64,000 nt of DNA from JADMJV01 sp964649085 (GTDB taxonomy: Bacteria; Vulcanimicrobiota; Xenobia; Xenobiales; JADMJV01). The notes beneath the pieces were generated by a model, which saw only the letters and a program-made list of their open reading frames with translations, did not search any database and had not been told where the DNA came from. The DNA lies in NCBI GenBank assembly GCA_964649085.1, contig CAZYPN010000020.1, forward strand, positions 1-64,000, given 5' to 3'. Position numbers and translations under genes: made by a program. Shown here one piece after another: positions 42,212-50,701 of the stretch. Within the stretch, counting starts at the first letter, position 1, and every line of letters begins with the position of its first letter.

Positions 42212-43936
42212 TTACGGCAGGCGGCGAGCCAGAGATACGGAGAAAATCCCTTCCTCGTCGATCAACATACGCTGCTTTTGAAACCCTGCCTGGCGCACCA
42301 GTTCGTCCATTTCGGCCGTGCTGCGGCAGCGCATCACCCAGCGCGAACCGTCCTGATGGGTAAGGGTCTCAGCGATCAGTTCGAGCTGAGGATGGTAAGG
42401 CTGATTGGTGTAGATCAGGTAGCCGCCGGGCTTCACGGCCCGAGCCAGTCCCTCAAGCGAAGCCCGCACTGGAGTGTTTTCGGGAAACAGCTCATACAGG
42501 CCCGACACCACGGCCACATCCATTTCTTTCAGGGTAGCCAAAGAGGCTGCGTCGAAGGCGTCGCCGGCCTGAAACTCCAGGCGCTTCTCGCCCCGCTCGG
42601 CGGCTCGCTGCTCGCCCTGCTGCAATGCCGTCAAGTCGCGGTCGCGCACCAGGGCCCGCAGCTTCCATTCCGGATGGGCCTGTAATACATCCAGCAAGTA
42701 GCCTCCTGGGCCGCCGGCCAGGTCGACGAGCCGGCACTCCTGCACGGAATTCATGAGCCCGATCAGCAGCTCTTCGATATGGCGACGTCGCACCCGGATG
42801 CAACGCCAACCCAGAGCCTGCAAATAGTTCTGGTCGAGCCAACGGCCCAAGGGGGTCCAGCCCCGCGGCTGATTGTCGTAAACATAGTCGAGGGTAGGGC
42901 CGGAACTGAATCCGGCGCGCATACCCAGCCGCAGCCCCTGGCTGAGGCGCCCCAGAGTTTTCATCGCCAGACGCGTGCCCAGGTATCCCAAATGTTGCAG
43001 GCTAAGCCTTGGCGGGCCGGCCTGGTGCCAGCGATAGCGTTCCTGGCTGGCACCGTAGCGATCGGCCTGCAACAGATGCTGGCGTTCCAGGGGGCGCTCG
43101 AAACAACGCAACACGAAGCTGCGCACGTCGCGAAAGACCTGATGCCGCTCCTTTTCGTGGAACAAAGCGTGGTAGAAGTCGCGGTAGACCTCGATTTCCT
43201 TGTGAGGCGAGGGCAATTTCCGAAAGAATTGCCGAATGGGCTTGTTCTTCACCACCCAGTCGGCCCGAGCGGCCAGCACCTGCACGGGCATTTCCAGATT
43301 GCCCGCCGACTTTGCCAGCCGTTCGGCTCCCCGATAGAGATCGAGCAACACGTGGGTCGCGATCTGCTTGGAAATCAGCGGGTCCTGGTCATAGGCCCGG
43401 GCCTGCTCGCGATCGTGGGTCAGGGCAAAGCCGCGCACGTACGACTGCACATTGGGCATCAAGCCCATGGCGTTGAGGGCCGTTAGCCCGGCCCGAGCAA
43501 AGGGCACGTAAAGCTTGACCTGTAAAGCCGGGGTGGCCAGCACCAGGCCGCGCAGCCGGGGAGCATGATCGATGGCCCACAGCCCGGCCACCACGGCCGC
43601 CACGCTGTGAGCGATCACCACCGACTGTTCGGGGTCGAGCCGGTGCTCGCTGGTCAAATGCTCCATAAAGTCCTGCATGTCTCGTTCGAGCTGGGCCAGG
43701 CCGCGAGCGTGGCCGCGCTCTCCAGGGCTGTGACCATGGCCGCGCGCATCCCAGGCAAAAAAGGCGACATGGTCGAGCTGCAGGCCGTCGACCAGCTCTT
43801 GAAAACGCGCCGAATGCTCGTGGCCGCGGTGAAACAACACCACCGATTGGCGCACCGGACCGGTGGGTAACCAGGCGCGATAGAAAAGAACGGAGCCGTC
43901 GTGGGCTTTGAAATGACCGGTTTCGTGAGGTCGCAT
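42212..43936 (-). CDS. Bifunctional alpha/beta hydrolase - class I SAM methyltransferase
   Basis: 574 residues. The N-terminal half (about 1-280) is a serine hydrolase of lysophospholipase type: LFHRGHEHSARF, the nucleophile loop VIAHSVAAV (AHSxAA rather than GxSxG) and a C-terminal His region (DFYHALFHE). The C-terminal half (about 350-574) has a methyltransferase fold with VDLAGGPGGYLLDVL. Known as a fixed fusion in several proteobacteria, next to PAP2-DUSP genes. A lipid substrate is likely but unproven. Confidence 0.87.
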   Translation of the reverse strand: MRPHETGHFKAHDGSVLFYRAWLPTGPVRQSVVLFHRGHEHSARFQELVDGLQLDHVAFFAWDARGHGHSPGERGHARGLAQLERDMQDFMEHLTSEHRLDPEQSVVIAHSVAAVVAGLWAIDHAPRLRGLVLATPALQVKLYVPFARAGLTALNAMGLMPNVQSYVRGFALTHDREQARAYDQDPLISKQIATHVLLDLYRGAERLAKSAGNLEMPVQVLAARADWVVKNKPIRQFFRKLPSPHKEIEVYRDFYHALFHEKERHQVFRDVRSFVLRCFERPLERQHLLQADRYGASQERYRWHQAGPPRLSLQHLGYLGTRLAMKTLGRLSQGLRLGMRAGFSSGPTLDYVYDNQPRGWTPLGRWLDQNYLQALGWRCIRVRRRHIEELLIGLMNSVQECRLVDLAGGPGGYLLDVLQAHPEWKLRALVRDRDLTALQQGEQRAAERGEKRLEFQAGDAFDAASLATLKEMDVAVVSGLYELFPENTPVRASLEGLARAVKPGGYLIYTNQPYHPQLELIAETLTHQDGSRWVMRCRSTAEMDELVRQAGFQKQRMLIDEEGIFSVSLARRLP

Positions 43937-44015
43937 GGCAGCGGCTTCGCAGTGTCCCGCGGCCCCCCTTTCGAAGGTTGGGTTTGAGGCCTGGGCAAAA
44001 GGGCATATCGGTGGG

Positions 44016-45617
44016 ATGTCTCATACCTTCGAAAATCTCGGGCTCAAGCCCGAACTCGTCGAAGCCGTGCAGCGCGCCGGCTTCGTTCTCCCCACCGCCA
44101 TCCAGGTCCAGGCGATTCCCATTCTGCTGGAAGGCCATGACCTGATCGGTCAGGCCCAGACCGGCACCGGCAAAACCGCCGCTTTTGGATTGCCCATGCT
44201 GCAGAAGGTTCGCCCCGAGGGGGGGCTGCAGGCTCTGGTACTCACTCCCACCCGCGAACTGGCCCTACAGGTCAGTGAGCAATTGCAAAACTGGGCTCCC
44301 CAGCTGAAAATTCTGACCGTCTACGGCGGTCAGGCCATCCAGCAGCAAATCAAAGTGCTGCGCCAGGGCGTGCAGGTCATCGTGGCCACTCCCGGTCGAC
44401 TGCTCGACCACCTGGAGCGCCAGACCCTGACCCTCGAGCACGTCGGCTTCGCCGTGCTCGACGAAGCCGACGAGATGCTCGACATCGGCTTTGAAGAAGA
44501 ACTCAATCGCATTCTGGACCAGCTCAGTGAGGAGTGCCAGATCGCTCTGTTCTCGGCCACCTTCCCCGGCAAGATCCGGGCCCTGGCCGGGCGCCATCTG
44601 GCCCAGGCCCGACGAGTGGAAATCGAAGCCGCTCAGCGTACCGTGGGCAACATTTCCCAGTATTTCTGCGTGGCGCGGCCAGGCAAGAAAGCCCAGGTTT
44701 TGGGCCGCCTCATCGACCATCAGAATCCCGGCCCCACGCTGATTTTCTGTAAAACCCGCGTGGATACGCAAACCCTGACCGACGACCTGCGCAAGCGCGG
44801 CTATGCCGCCGAGTGCCTGCACGGCGACATGGACCAGGCCGAGCGCGAGCGCGTCATGGAGCGCTTCCGTCAGAACCAGTGTCGACTGCTGGTGGCCACC
44901 GACATCGCCGCCCGCGGACTCGATGTGGATGGTATTACCCATGTCTTCAACTACGATCTGCCCTGGGACGTCGAACACTATGTGCATCGGGTGGGTCGCA
45001 CCGCCCGAGCCGGCCGCAGCGGCACCGCCATCAGCGTGGTCGAGCCCAATCAGCTGCGCCATCTGCACAAGATCGAGCGGGAGAGCCGGGCGCGCTTTCA
45101 GCCCCTGACCATTCCCAACCGTGAGCAAATCGAGGCCGGTCGCTACAAGCGTCTGGGCGATCGCATTCGCCAACAGCTGGGCAGCAGCGATTATCAGCAG
45201 CAGCTGGGCCTGGCCCGCTCGCTGGCCCGCGACATCGACCCCCTGGAGGTGGCCGCGGCCTGCCTGCAGGAACTCTGGGCCCATCTCTACGCCCCGCTGG
45301 CCGAGGATGTCGAGGACGAGCTGCAGCCCTCGCAGCGCTCGCTGGTGTGGATCAGCCTGTCGGTGGGTAGCCGCGAAGACGTGCGCACGGCCGAGGTGGT
45401 GCGCACCATGCACGAGGAAACCGGCCTGAGCAAAGCCCTACTCGGCAAAATTCACATCGAAGACAAGCGCACCCTGATCGAGGTGCCCGCCGAGAAGGCC
45501 GACAAGGTGCTGCTCGACCTGCGCCGCATCAAGTTCAAGGGCAAGCGACTCAAGGTCGACCTGTCCACGCCCCCGGCTCCAGGCGGCTTTCGCCCCTTTC
45601 GTCGCAATCGGCGCTAG
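44016..45617 (+). CDS. DEAD-box RNA helicase with C-terminal RNA-binding domain
   Basis: 533 residues from ATG 44016 (MSHTFENLGLKPELVEAVQRAG contains the Q-motif region). Motifs: AQTGTGKT, PTRELA, TPGR, DEAD, SAT, and HRVGRTARAG. The C-terminal 75 residues form a DbpA-type RRM. Unwinds structured RNA; in related bacteria such helicases act in ribosome assembly, mRNA decay or cold growth. The nearest divergent gene is the hydrolase-methyltransferase fusion. The stop overlaps the cyclic-nucleotide phosphodiesterase stop by 4 bases (convergent). Confidence 0.95.
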   Translation: MSHTFENLGLKPELVEAVQRAGFVLPTAIQVQAIPILLEGHDLIGQAQTGTGKTAAFGLPMLQKVRPEGGLQALVLTPTRELALQVSEQLQNWAPQLKILTVYGGQAIQQQIKVLRQGVQVIVATPGRLLDHLERQTLTLEHVGFAVLDEADEMLDIGFEEELNRILDQLSEECQIALFSATFPGKIRALAGRHLAQARRVEIEAAQRTVGNISQYFCVARPGKKAQVLGRLIDHQNPGPTLIFCKTRVDTQTLTDDLRKRGYAAECLHGDMDQAERERVMERFRQNQCRLLVATDIAARGLDVDGITHVFNYDLPWDVEHYVHRVGRTARAGRSGTAISVVEPNQLRHLHKIERESRARFQPLTIPNREQIEAGRYKRLGDRIRQQLGSSDYQQQLGLARSLARDIDPLEVAAACLQELWAHLYAPLAEDVEDELQPSQRSLVWISLSVGSREDVRTAEVVRTMHEETGLSKALLGKIHIEDKRTLIEVPAEKADKVLLDLRRIKFKGKRLKVDLSTPPAPGGFRPFRRNRR

Positions 45618-46630
45618 AAATCCAGGCGCTGTCCCTGCTCGGGGAACACCCACTCCACCCCCAGGTCGTTGCGCTGACGCAGCTGTTGCTCAATGAGCTG
45701 GCGGGGGGTGGGGGCGGCGTCTAACGAGGGTTTGATGTGGGTCACCACCACCTTCAGGCCCTTCAAGGCCCCACCAGGGTTGGAGGCGTCGACCTCCTGA
45801 GCCAGTCGGTGCAGCTCTTTCATCATCCATTCCGGAGTCAGATGGCCAAAAAGCTCGGAGGGCTTGCGGCCGTCGGGATAAGAAACCTCGAGCATCAGGC
45901 CACGCAACTTCTTTTCGCGAATCAATGGCGCCACGCGCTTCCAGAGGTTCCCCAGGTGGGGGCTGTTCTCCACCTCGTCGGGTCCGGTGTCGCCGCAGTA
46001 GAGCAGATATTGGTCCTTGCCCCGCACCAGGAAAGCGCTGGAAGGGTAGTGGTCGGAATGGCTCAGGGGATAGCCCTCGACCGTCAGCGACGTTCCTGCA
46101 ATCGGCTGTTCTTGCCCGGGGCGCATGCGCTGGTAGGCGTATTTGTTGAGCGGCCGTTGCCCCTCGCTGCCAAAGTTGGGCCAGGTTTTCCAGTTGAAGA
46201 TATGATCGCGCAGGTCGTCGATGGTGGGGTCCAGGGCCATCAGAGGCTTGGCGCTATCGTCGGTCGAGTCGATGACCAGCCCCGACATATGGTCGATGTG
46301 GGCGTGGGAAATCAGGTAGGCCTTGATGCCCTGCCGCAGCACCCAGCCTTCGGGTGTGCTGTTGCTGCCTTTCTCCGGCTGGCAATCGCGCAGACTGCCC
46401 TGCTTTTGGGCCGCCTTCAGCCCTCCCAGCAGCGTGCCCGCATCCAGGGCCACATAGGCGCCGCTCTTGGGCTGGGTGAGCAGGTAACAGCTCAAGTTAC
46501 CTTCGGCTAACCCCCCCTCGCAGCCCAGCACCACCACTGAAAAGGCGGGCCCCTGAGAGAAGCAGGAAGTCATTCCGGTAGACAGCAGACCGGCCAGAAC
46601 CAGCCCCAAACCCCATCGACGCATGTTCAT
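45614..46630 (-). CDS. Class II 3',5'-cyclic-nucleotide phosphodiesterase, lipoprotein
   Basis: 338 residues. A signal peptide with a lipobox-like end (STGMTSC) suggests a lipoprotein outside the cytoplasm. The MBL-type motif HAHIDHMSGL, then SHSDHYPSSAF, CGDTGPD and a C-terminal VTHIKPS, define class II PDEs (PDE1/CpdP). It would hydrolyse cAMP or cGMP in the periplasm. No cyclase is close by. Confidence 0.88.
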   Translation of the reverse strand: MNMRRWGLGLVLAGLLSTGMTSCFSQGPAFSVVVLGCEGGLAEGNLSCYLLTQPKSGAYVALDAGTLLGGLKAAQKQGSLRDCQPEKGSNSTPEGWVLRQGIKAYLISHAHIDHMSGLVIDSTDDSAKPLMALDPTIDDLRDHIFNWKTWPNFGSEGQRPLNKYAYQRMRPGQEQPIAGTSLTVEGYPLSHSDHYPSSAFLVRGKDQYLLYCGDTGPDEVENSPHLGNLWKRVAPLIREKKLRGLMLEVSYPDGRKPSELFGHLTPEWMMKELHRLAQEVDASNPGGALKGLKVVVTHIKPSLDAAPTPRQLIEQQLRQRNDLGVEWVFPEQGQRLDF

Positions 46631-46679
46631 GGGTCGAAGCTTCCGGGTGTTCCGCTGCGTTCCCTTGCCCCCCAGACCA

Positions 46680-47045
46680 CTAGGTCACCAGGCCGCAAGC
46701 CTGACCCTGCTGTAGCAGTGTGCGAAAGTCCGCTAGCGACAGGCTCTGCAGCTGACCGTCCTCCACTCGCCGCGGGGGTCCATCCTGAACCAGGGTGGAC
46801 CCCGTCGGCGCCATGGCCGGACGATCCGGGTTGAAGAACACCACCCTTTCCTCACGCAGCGCTTTGAGCACCACCAGATGGTAGTGGCCCGGTTCCCATT
46901 CCAAGACCAGAGGCAAGTCCGTCTCGCCCTCCTGCAGACGTCGTAAGAGCTCGTCCATATCGCGCTCTTCGCGCAGCGAGTGGCCAAAAGTCAAGCGATG
47001 CAGCGTTTGCGTTTGAGCGATCAGGCTGTCCATTCTGGCAAACAT
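46680..47045 (-). CDS. Small protein, unknown (possible papain-like C-terminal half)
   Basis: 121 residues. The segment EPGHYHLVVLKALREER followed by VVFFNPDR looks like the His and Asn/Asp strand pair of a papain-like fold (His...NP), but there is no upstream Cys. A similar YHALSVYKV...RNPWG arrangement is in the calpain-like protein 3 kb away. It may be a non-catalytic fragment or an independent family. Divergent from the helical gene at 47087 by about 40 bases. Confidence 0.55.
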   Translation of the reverse strand: MFARMDSLIAQTQTLHRLTFGHSLREERDMDELLRRLQEGETDLPLVLEWEPGHYHLVVLKALREERVVFFNPDRPAMAPTGSTLVQDGPPRRVEDGQLQSLSLADFRTLLQQGQACGLVT

Positions 47046-47086
47046 TCCCCTCCGCGGTAGGCGCTCCTGGCGAACTGCAGAAGTGG

Positions 47087-47875
47087 GTGCATTCGATGTG
47101 GGACCCCCTCAAGCGCCTTCAGTCGGCCCGCGAATCCATTCGCGAGGCCAGCGCTCGTCTGTCTCCTCTGTATGTGGTGATCGAAAGCGCCAGCGCCTAT
47201 CTGAACCTGGCTCTGACTCTGGACCAGTTGAAAGAAGCCGTCAGCGAAACCCATACCGCCTTCGCCGCCCTCTACGACGAGGAAGACGCCAGCCCCGAGG
47301 CCAATGAGGCCCTGCTCGGCCTTGTCGACAGCAGCCTCCAGTGTCTGGAGCAATTCTTAGAAGAGCCCGGCGACGCTCGGGTTCGCCCCTTGCTCGAGGA
47401 GCTCCAGGCCCTGGATCTGCAACTGCAGCATTTCGACCTGGCCGGGGTCTACGTGCGACTTCAGCTCCAGCGCGAAGAGCGGGAGCTGCTGGCCGAGGTC
47501 GCGACTGAAATCCCTGAGGCCGAACTGGAACTCGGTTACCTCGGCCAGCTTGTCGAGCTGCTCGACCAGATCCTCCACCACCAGGCCGACCCCAGCCCCA
47601 CCTTGAGCTATCTGGAAGAACTCCATGCGAAAACCAGCGAACGCCAGCGCATGTACAACGAGACCCCCCTGGCGGGATCGGAATGGACCCTGGAGGTGGC
47701 CCTGGCCGACCGCTGCATGCTGCGCGGCTACGAACTCTGGCTGGAGGCCCTGGAAGGCCTGCACCAGGGTTTACAGGGGGAGGTTGACGAACCGGCTCTA
47801 CTCACCTATCTCGAGTGGTTGCGCGAAGGCAACCGCAACTGGATTCTGGTAGAGCGCCTGGCCGGCCAGGCATAG
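47087..47875 (+). CDS. Alpha-helical protein of unknown function
   Basis: 262 residues, nearly all Leu/Glu/Gln-rich helix, no membrane segment and no motif I recognise. ATG 47087 or 47096 could be the start. It lies 31 bases before the calpain-like gene and is likely co-transcribed with it, so it could be a chaperone or partner (inference). Confidence 0.65.
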   Translation: MHSMWDPLKRLQSARESIREASARLSPLYVVIESASAYLNLALTLDQLKEAVSETHTAFAALYDEEDASPEANEALLGLVDSSLQCLEQFLEEPGDARVRPLLEELQALDLQLQHFDLAGVYVRLQLQREERELLAEVATEIPEAELELGYLGQLVELLDQILHHQADPSPTLSYLEELHAKTSERQRMYNETPLAGSEWTLEVALADRCMLRGYELWLEALEGLHQGLQGEVDEPALLTYLEWLREGNRNWILVERLAGQA

Positions 47876-47906
47876 ACAAGACCTCAAACGGAGGGATAGT
47901 TTCGCT

Positions 47907-50102
47907 ATGGATGCTGGACGGTCTCAACAACGCCCCTTAGAAACTCCTCAAAGCAAAACCACCACCACGGCGAGGCCGGCCGGCTCGCCCGCGGTAGCCG
48001 AAGCTCCGGCCCGAGCGAGCGGAGACCAGGCCGTAACCCAGGCGCCGCCCTTGTCGCAGACTCGCGGTCAGCAGCCCGCCCCCCGCACCGGCCAACAGCA
48101 ACCCGCCCTGCAAAACCAGGCCGCCACGGCCCAGCAGAATCGCGGCAAAATCCTGACCGACCCCAAAGAGATCTTCCAGCACGAATTGAGCCGCAACCCC
48201 AAGGCCCAGGAAAACTTCGCCCGCCTCAGTCCCGAACAACAGGCCGCCTTCCAGCGCCTGACCCAGGGCCAGGTGGTGCCCGGCACCAAGGTCAGCACCG
48301 CGCCCCCGCCAGCCATGGGTTCGGGGATGGGTATGGGTATGGGTATGGGCATGGAGGGCGTGTTCGGAGCCGCTACCGCCCCTGGCAGCGACCCTAAAGC
48401 CAAACTATCGGACAAGGACACCAAGGCCCTGCAGGAGCAGATGGGTAGCACGGGCGCGCGGATGGGCCTGGTCAATCTGCTGGCCAGCGGCAAACTGACC
48501 TCCACGGATGCCAGCGGCAAAACGTTGCTCAGTCAGCTCGAGCGTTTGCAGCAACAGCCCCTGGCCCCTGGTATGGATCGTAATGCTCTACTGCGCGGAG
48601 CCATCAACGATATCAACATGCCGTATATGCCCCCCTCGCAGGGCTCGGTTGCGACCGGTGAGCTGCAGCGCAAAATGGCTTCCGAGAAACCCGCCGATTA
48701 CATTCGCACAGTGGCCGATCTGGCCACACCCGACGGAAGCAGCCAGATCGGCTCCTTTCCCTTAAAACGGGGCGAGACCACCGCTGCCTTCCAAAGCGCC
48801 AGCTCCAGCCTGTTCCGCGGAGCGGTGAGCGACGGAGTGGCTCGCGAGCAGCTGTTTCAGCTGGAATTCAGTGGCAAGCCAGAACACCGCCAGCAATTCG
48901 CCGCACTCCCCCCGGTCGAGCAACGTCGCCTCAAAACCCTGTACAACGCCGCCATCCCCACCGGCGAGGTACCCGCCCACACCATTCGCAAAGACTTTGC
49001 CAATCCCACCAAGGCCGAGCTTGAGGCTGAAGCCGCCGCCCAATCGCGGTTCCAGACGATTCAGCAAGGTCAGAGCAACCGCAGCAGCCTGATGCAACTA
49101 TTGCAAGACGGCAAATTGGCGCAGACGGATACGCAGGGCAAAACGCTGCTGGCCAACCTCGACAGCCTGCGCACTCAGACCTTTGCTCGCGACGGCCAGC
49201 ATCGGCTCGACGGCGCCCAGGTTTACTCCGAGGTGCTCAAGCAGACAGCCGAACCCGGCAACATCAATCAGGGGGCACGCGGCACCTGCACCGTTACCAC
49301 CATGGAACATCTGCAGGCCTCACGAGAGCCGGCCGAATACGTGCGCGTCATGGCCGGGCTGACCAGCGCCGGGGGCAGCGTGAAGCTGCGCAACGGCGAA
49401 ACCCTTACCCGCGACAGCGGCCTGGTGGCGCCGGACGACAGCGGACGCACTTCGGCCAGTCGGGTCTATCAGGCCAGCATGATGGAGTATGCCAACGGTG
49501 CCAATGATTATCGCAACGACCAGGGGGGGCATTTCACTCCCGACGGAAAGCCGATCCTCGATGACCGCGGCAAACTCACGCAAGGCCTGCCCATGCACCA
49601 GCTGGCCAGGGTTTCCTCGGCCGTGCTGGGTGGCGACTTTGAAGAGCGCAAAGGCACCATGCAAGGGGCCAATGCCCAGAGCATTACCGCCGATATCACC
49701 AAAGCGATCGCCGAAGACCGCCCCGTCGAAGTGGGTATGCGCTGGTCGCGCAATCCCAACGATCGCGACACTTACCATGCTCTTTCCGTTTACAAGGTGG
49801 AAGGCGACTATGTCTACCTGCGCAATCCCTGGGGAGCCGGCGAACAGGGCCACAAAGACGCCAGCACTGGCGTGGTGCGCGAAGCCCTCCGCCCGGAGGC
49901 TGGCGCTCAGGGTGGCTTCTTCGGAGGTGGTTTCGGCGGTTTTACCTCGCACGGTCCAGCTGTGGACCCCAAGCTCCCGGTTGGCGAAGCCGGCACCCTG
50001 CGCATGAAGAAGTCCGACTTCTTCGCCAACCTCGACAGCTACGTGGTGCAAAAGCCGGAAGCCGCCCCGGTAATCTGGTGGAACCCCACCACCTGGTTCT
50101 AA
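47907..50102 (+). CDS. Calpain (C2)-like cysteine peptidase domain protein with duplicated module
   Basis: 731 residues. Residues 1-80 are Pro/Gln/Ala-rich and disordered-looking. The catalytic triad of a C2-type peptidase is visible: NQGARGTC (Cys461), DTYHALSV (His624) and LRNPWGAG (Asn640). A module occurs twice, at about 88-292 and 316-503. Each copy has FxQxELS..P, FAxLxPxxQ, LLxxGKLxxTDxxGKTLL, and PAxYxRxxAxL text. The first copy aligns over the start of the peptidase but has no Cys at the catalytic spot. A hexamer ATGGGT repeat (48327-48354) encodes Met-Gly. No signal peptide. The substrate is unknown. Confidence 0.78.
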   Translation: MDAGRSQQRPLETPQSKTTTTARPAGSPAVAEAPARASGDQAVTQAPPLSQTRGQQPAPRTGQQQPALQNQAATAQQNRGKILTDPKEIFQHELSRNPKAQENFARLSPEQQAAFQRLTQGQVVPGTKVSTAPPPAMGSGMGMGMGMGMEGVFGAATAPGSDPKAKLSDKDTKALQEQMGSTGARMGLVNLLASGKLTSTDASGKTLLSQLERLQQQPLAPGMDRNALLRGAINDINMPYMPPSQGSVATGELQRKMASEKPADYIRTVADLATPDGSSQIGSFPLKRGETTAAFQSASSSLFRGAVSDGVAREQLFQLEFSGKPEHRQQFAALPPVEQRRLKTLYNAAIPTGEVPAHTIRKDFANPTKAELEAEAAAQSRFQTIQQGQSNRSSLMQLLQDGKLAQTDTQGKTLLANLDSLRTQTFARDGQHRLDGAQVYSEVLKQTAEPGNINQGARGTCTVTTMEHLQASREPAEYVRVMAGLTSAGGSVKLRNGETLTRDSGLVAPDDSGRTSASRVYQASMMEYANGANDYRNDQGGHFTPDGKPILDDRGKLTQGLPMHQLARVSSAVLGGDFEERKGTMQGANAQSITADITKAIAEDRPVEVGMRWSRNPNDRDTYHALSVYKVEGDYVYLRNPWGAGEQGHKDASTGVVREALRPEAGAQGGFFGGGFGGFTSHGPAVDPKLPVGEAGTLRMKKSDFFANLDSYVVQKPEAAPVIWWNPTTWF

Positions 50103-50120
50103 GGCCCTGAGGCGAGATAG

Positions 50121-50207
50121 ACCAATTCTCGTAAGTATTGTCCGCACGAACTCGGATAGAGTCCGGTCACAAGGCGGCCAATCAAGACAGAACTTTTGAG
50201 AATTGGT
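50121..50207 (+). repeat. 87-bp dispersed element, copy 2
   Basis: Same length and same perfect terminal inverted repeats as the copy at 36942. About nine substitutions, mostly in the internal hairpin, where several keep pairing. It starts 19 bases after the calpain-like gene stop. Confidence 0.85.
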
Positions 50208-50335
50208 ATGGCCGGCAGGATCATCTCGATCAGGTGATTTCGCTCGTCGTAGCGGGCTTTCATTCGCCGATTTAGCGTGGCTTCCACAGGTGGGTCGAAA
50301 GGGTGACCAACCCGAGAGTGGAACCTTCCAGCCTC

Positions 50336-50701
50336 ATGAGCAACTTGACACAGGTAGCCCGAGGACTCTTCTACATGGCCTGGGCCGACGGCCATGTAGA
50401 CGGCCGCGAAGTAGAGCTGATTTCCAAGCTGCTGGAACAGATGGGCATGCCCCTGGCCCAGCGGGTGGCCATGATGGACGAGGCCATGGACCATCGCCCC
50501 GAGGCCCCACCCGACCTCGACTCCAGCCTGGACGACGCCGAGGCGCGCAGCAATGTGTTGCAAGCCATGGTATCCCTGTGCTTCGCCGACCAGAAGCCGC
50601 ATCCGGAAGAGCTGAAGATTCTGGGCGACCTGGCCATCCGCTGGGGGATAAGCGCCGACCAGCTCGAGAGCATGCGTCAAAAAGCCACGGGAGGTCTGTA
50701 A
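50336..50701 (+). CDS. TerB-like helical protein
   Basis: About 121 residues from ATG 50336. The text FYMAWADGHVDGREVELISKL and later CFADQKPHPEELKILGDLA shows the two acidic DG/D-x-x-E loops of TerB (tellurite resistance, metal-binding helical bundle) proteins, which also occur in DjlA. Upstream GTGs (50303, 50318) are possible. The stop overlaps the PilZ gene's ATG (TAATG). Confidence 0.8.
   Translation: MSNLTQVARGLFYMAWADGHVDGREVELISKLLEQMGMPLAQRVAMMDEAMDHRPEAPPDLDSSLDDAEARSNVLQAMVSLCFADQKPHPEELKILGDLAIRWGISADQLESMRQKATGGL

Noticed and set aside
48327..48354. Hexamer repeat ATGGGT as a phase-variation tract
   Set aside because: The unit is a multiple of three, so slippage cannot change the reading frame; it only alters the Met-Gly count.
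50208..50335. A short protein-like minus-strand text after the second dispersed element
   Set aside because: Too short, no start or ribosome site, and no family recognised.
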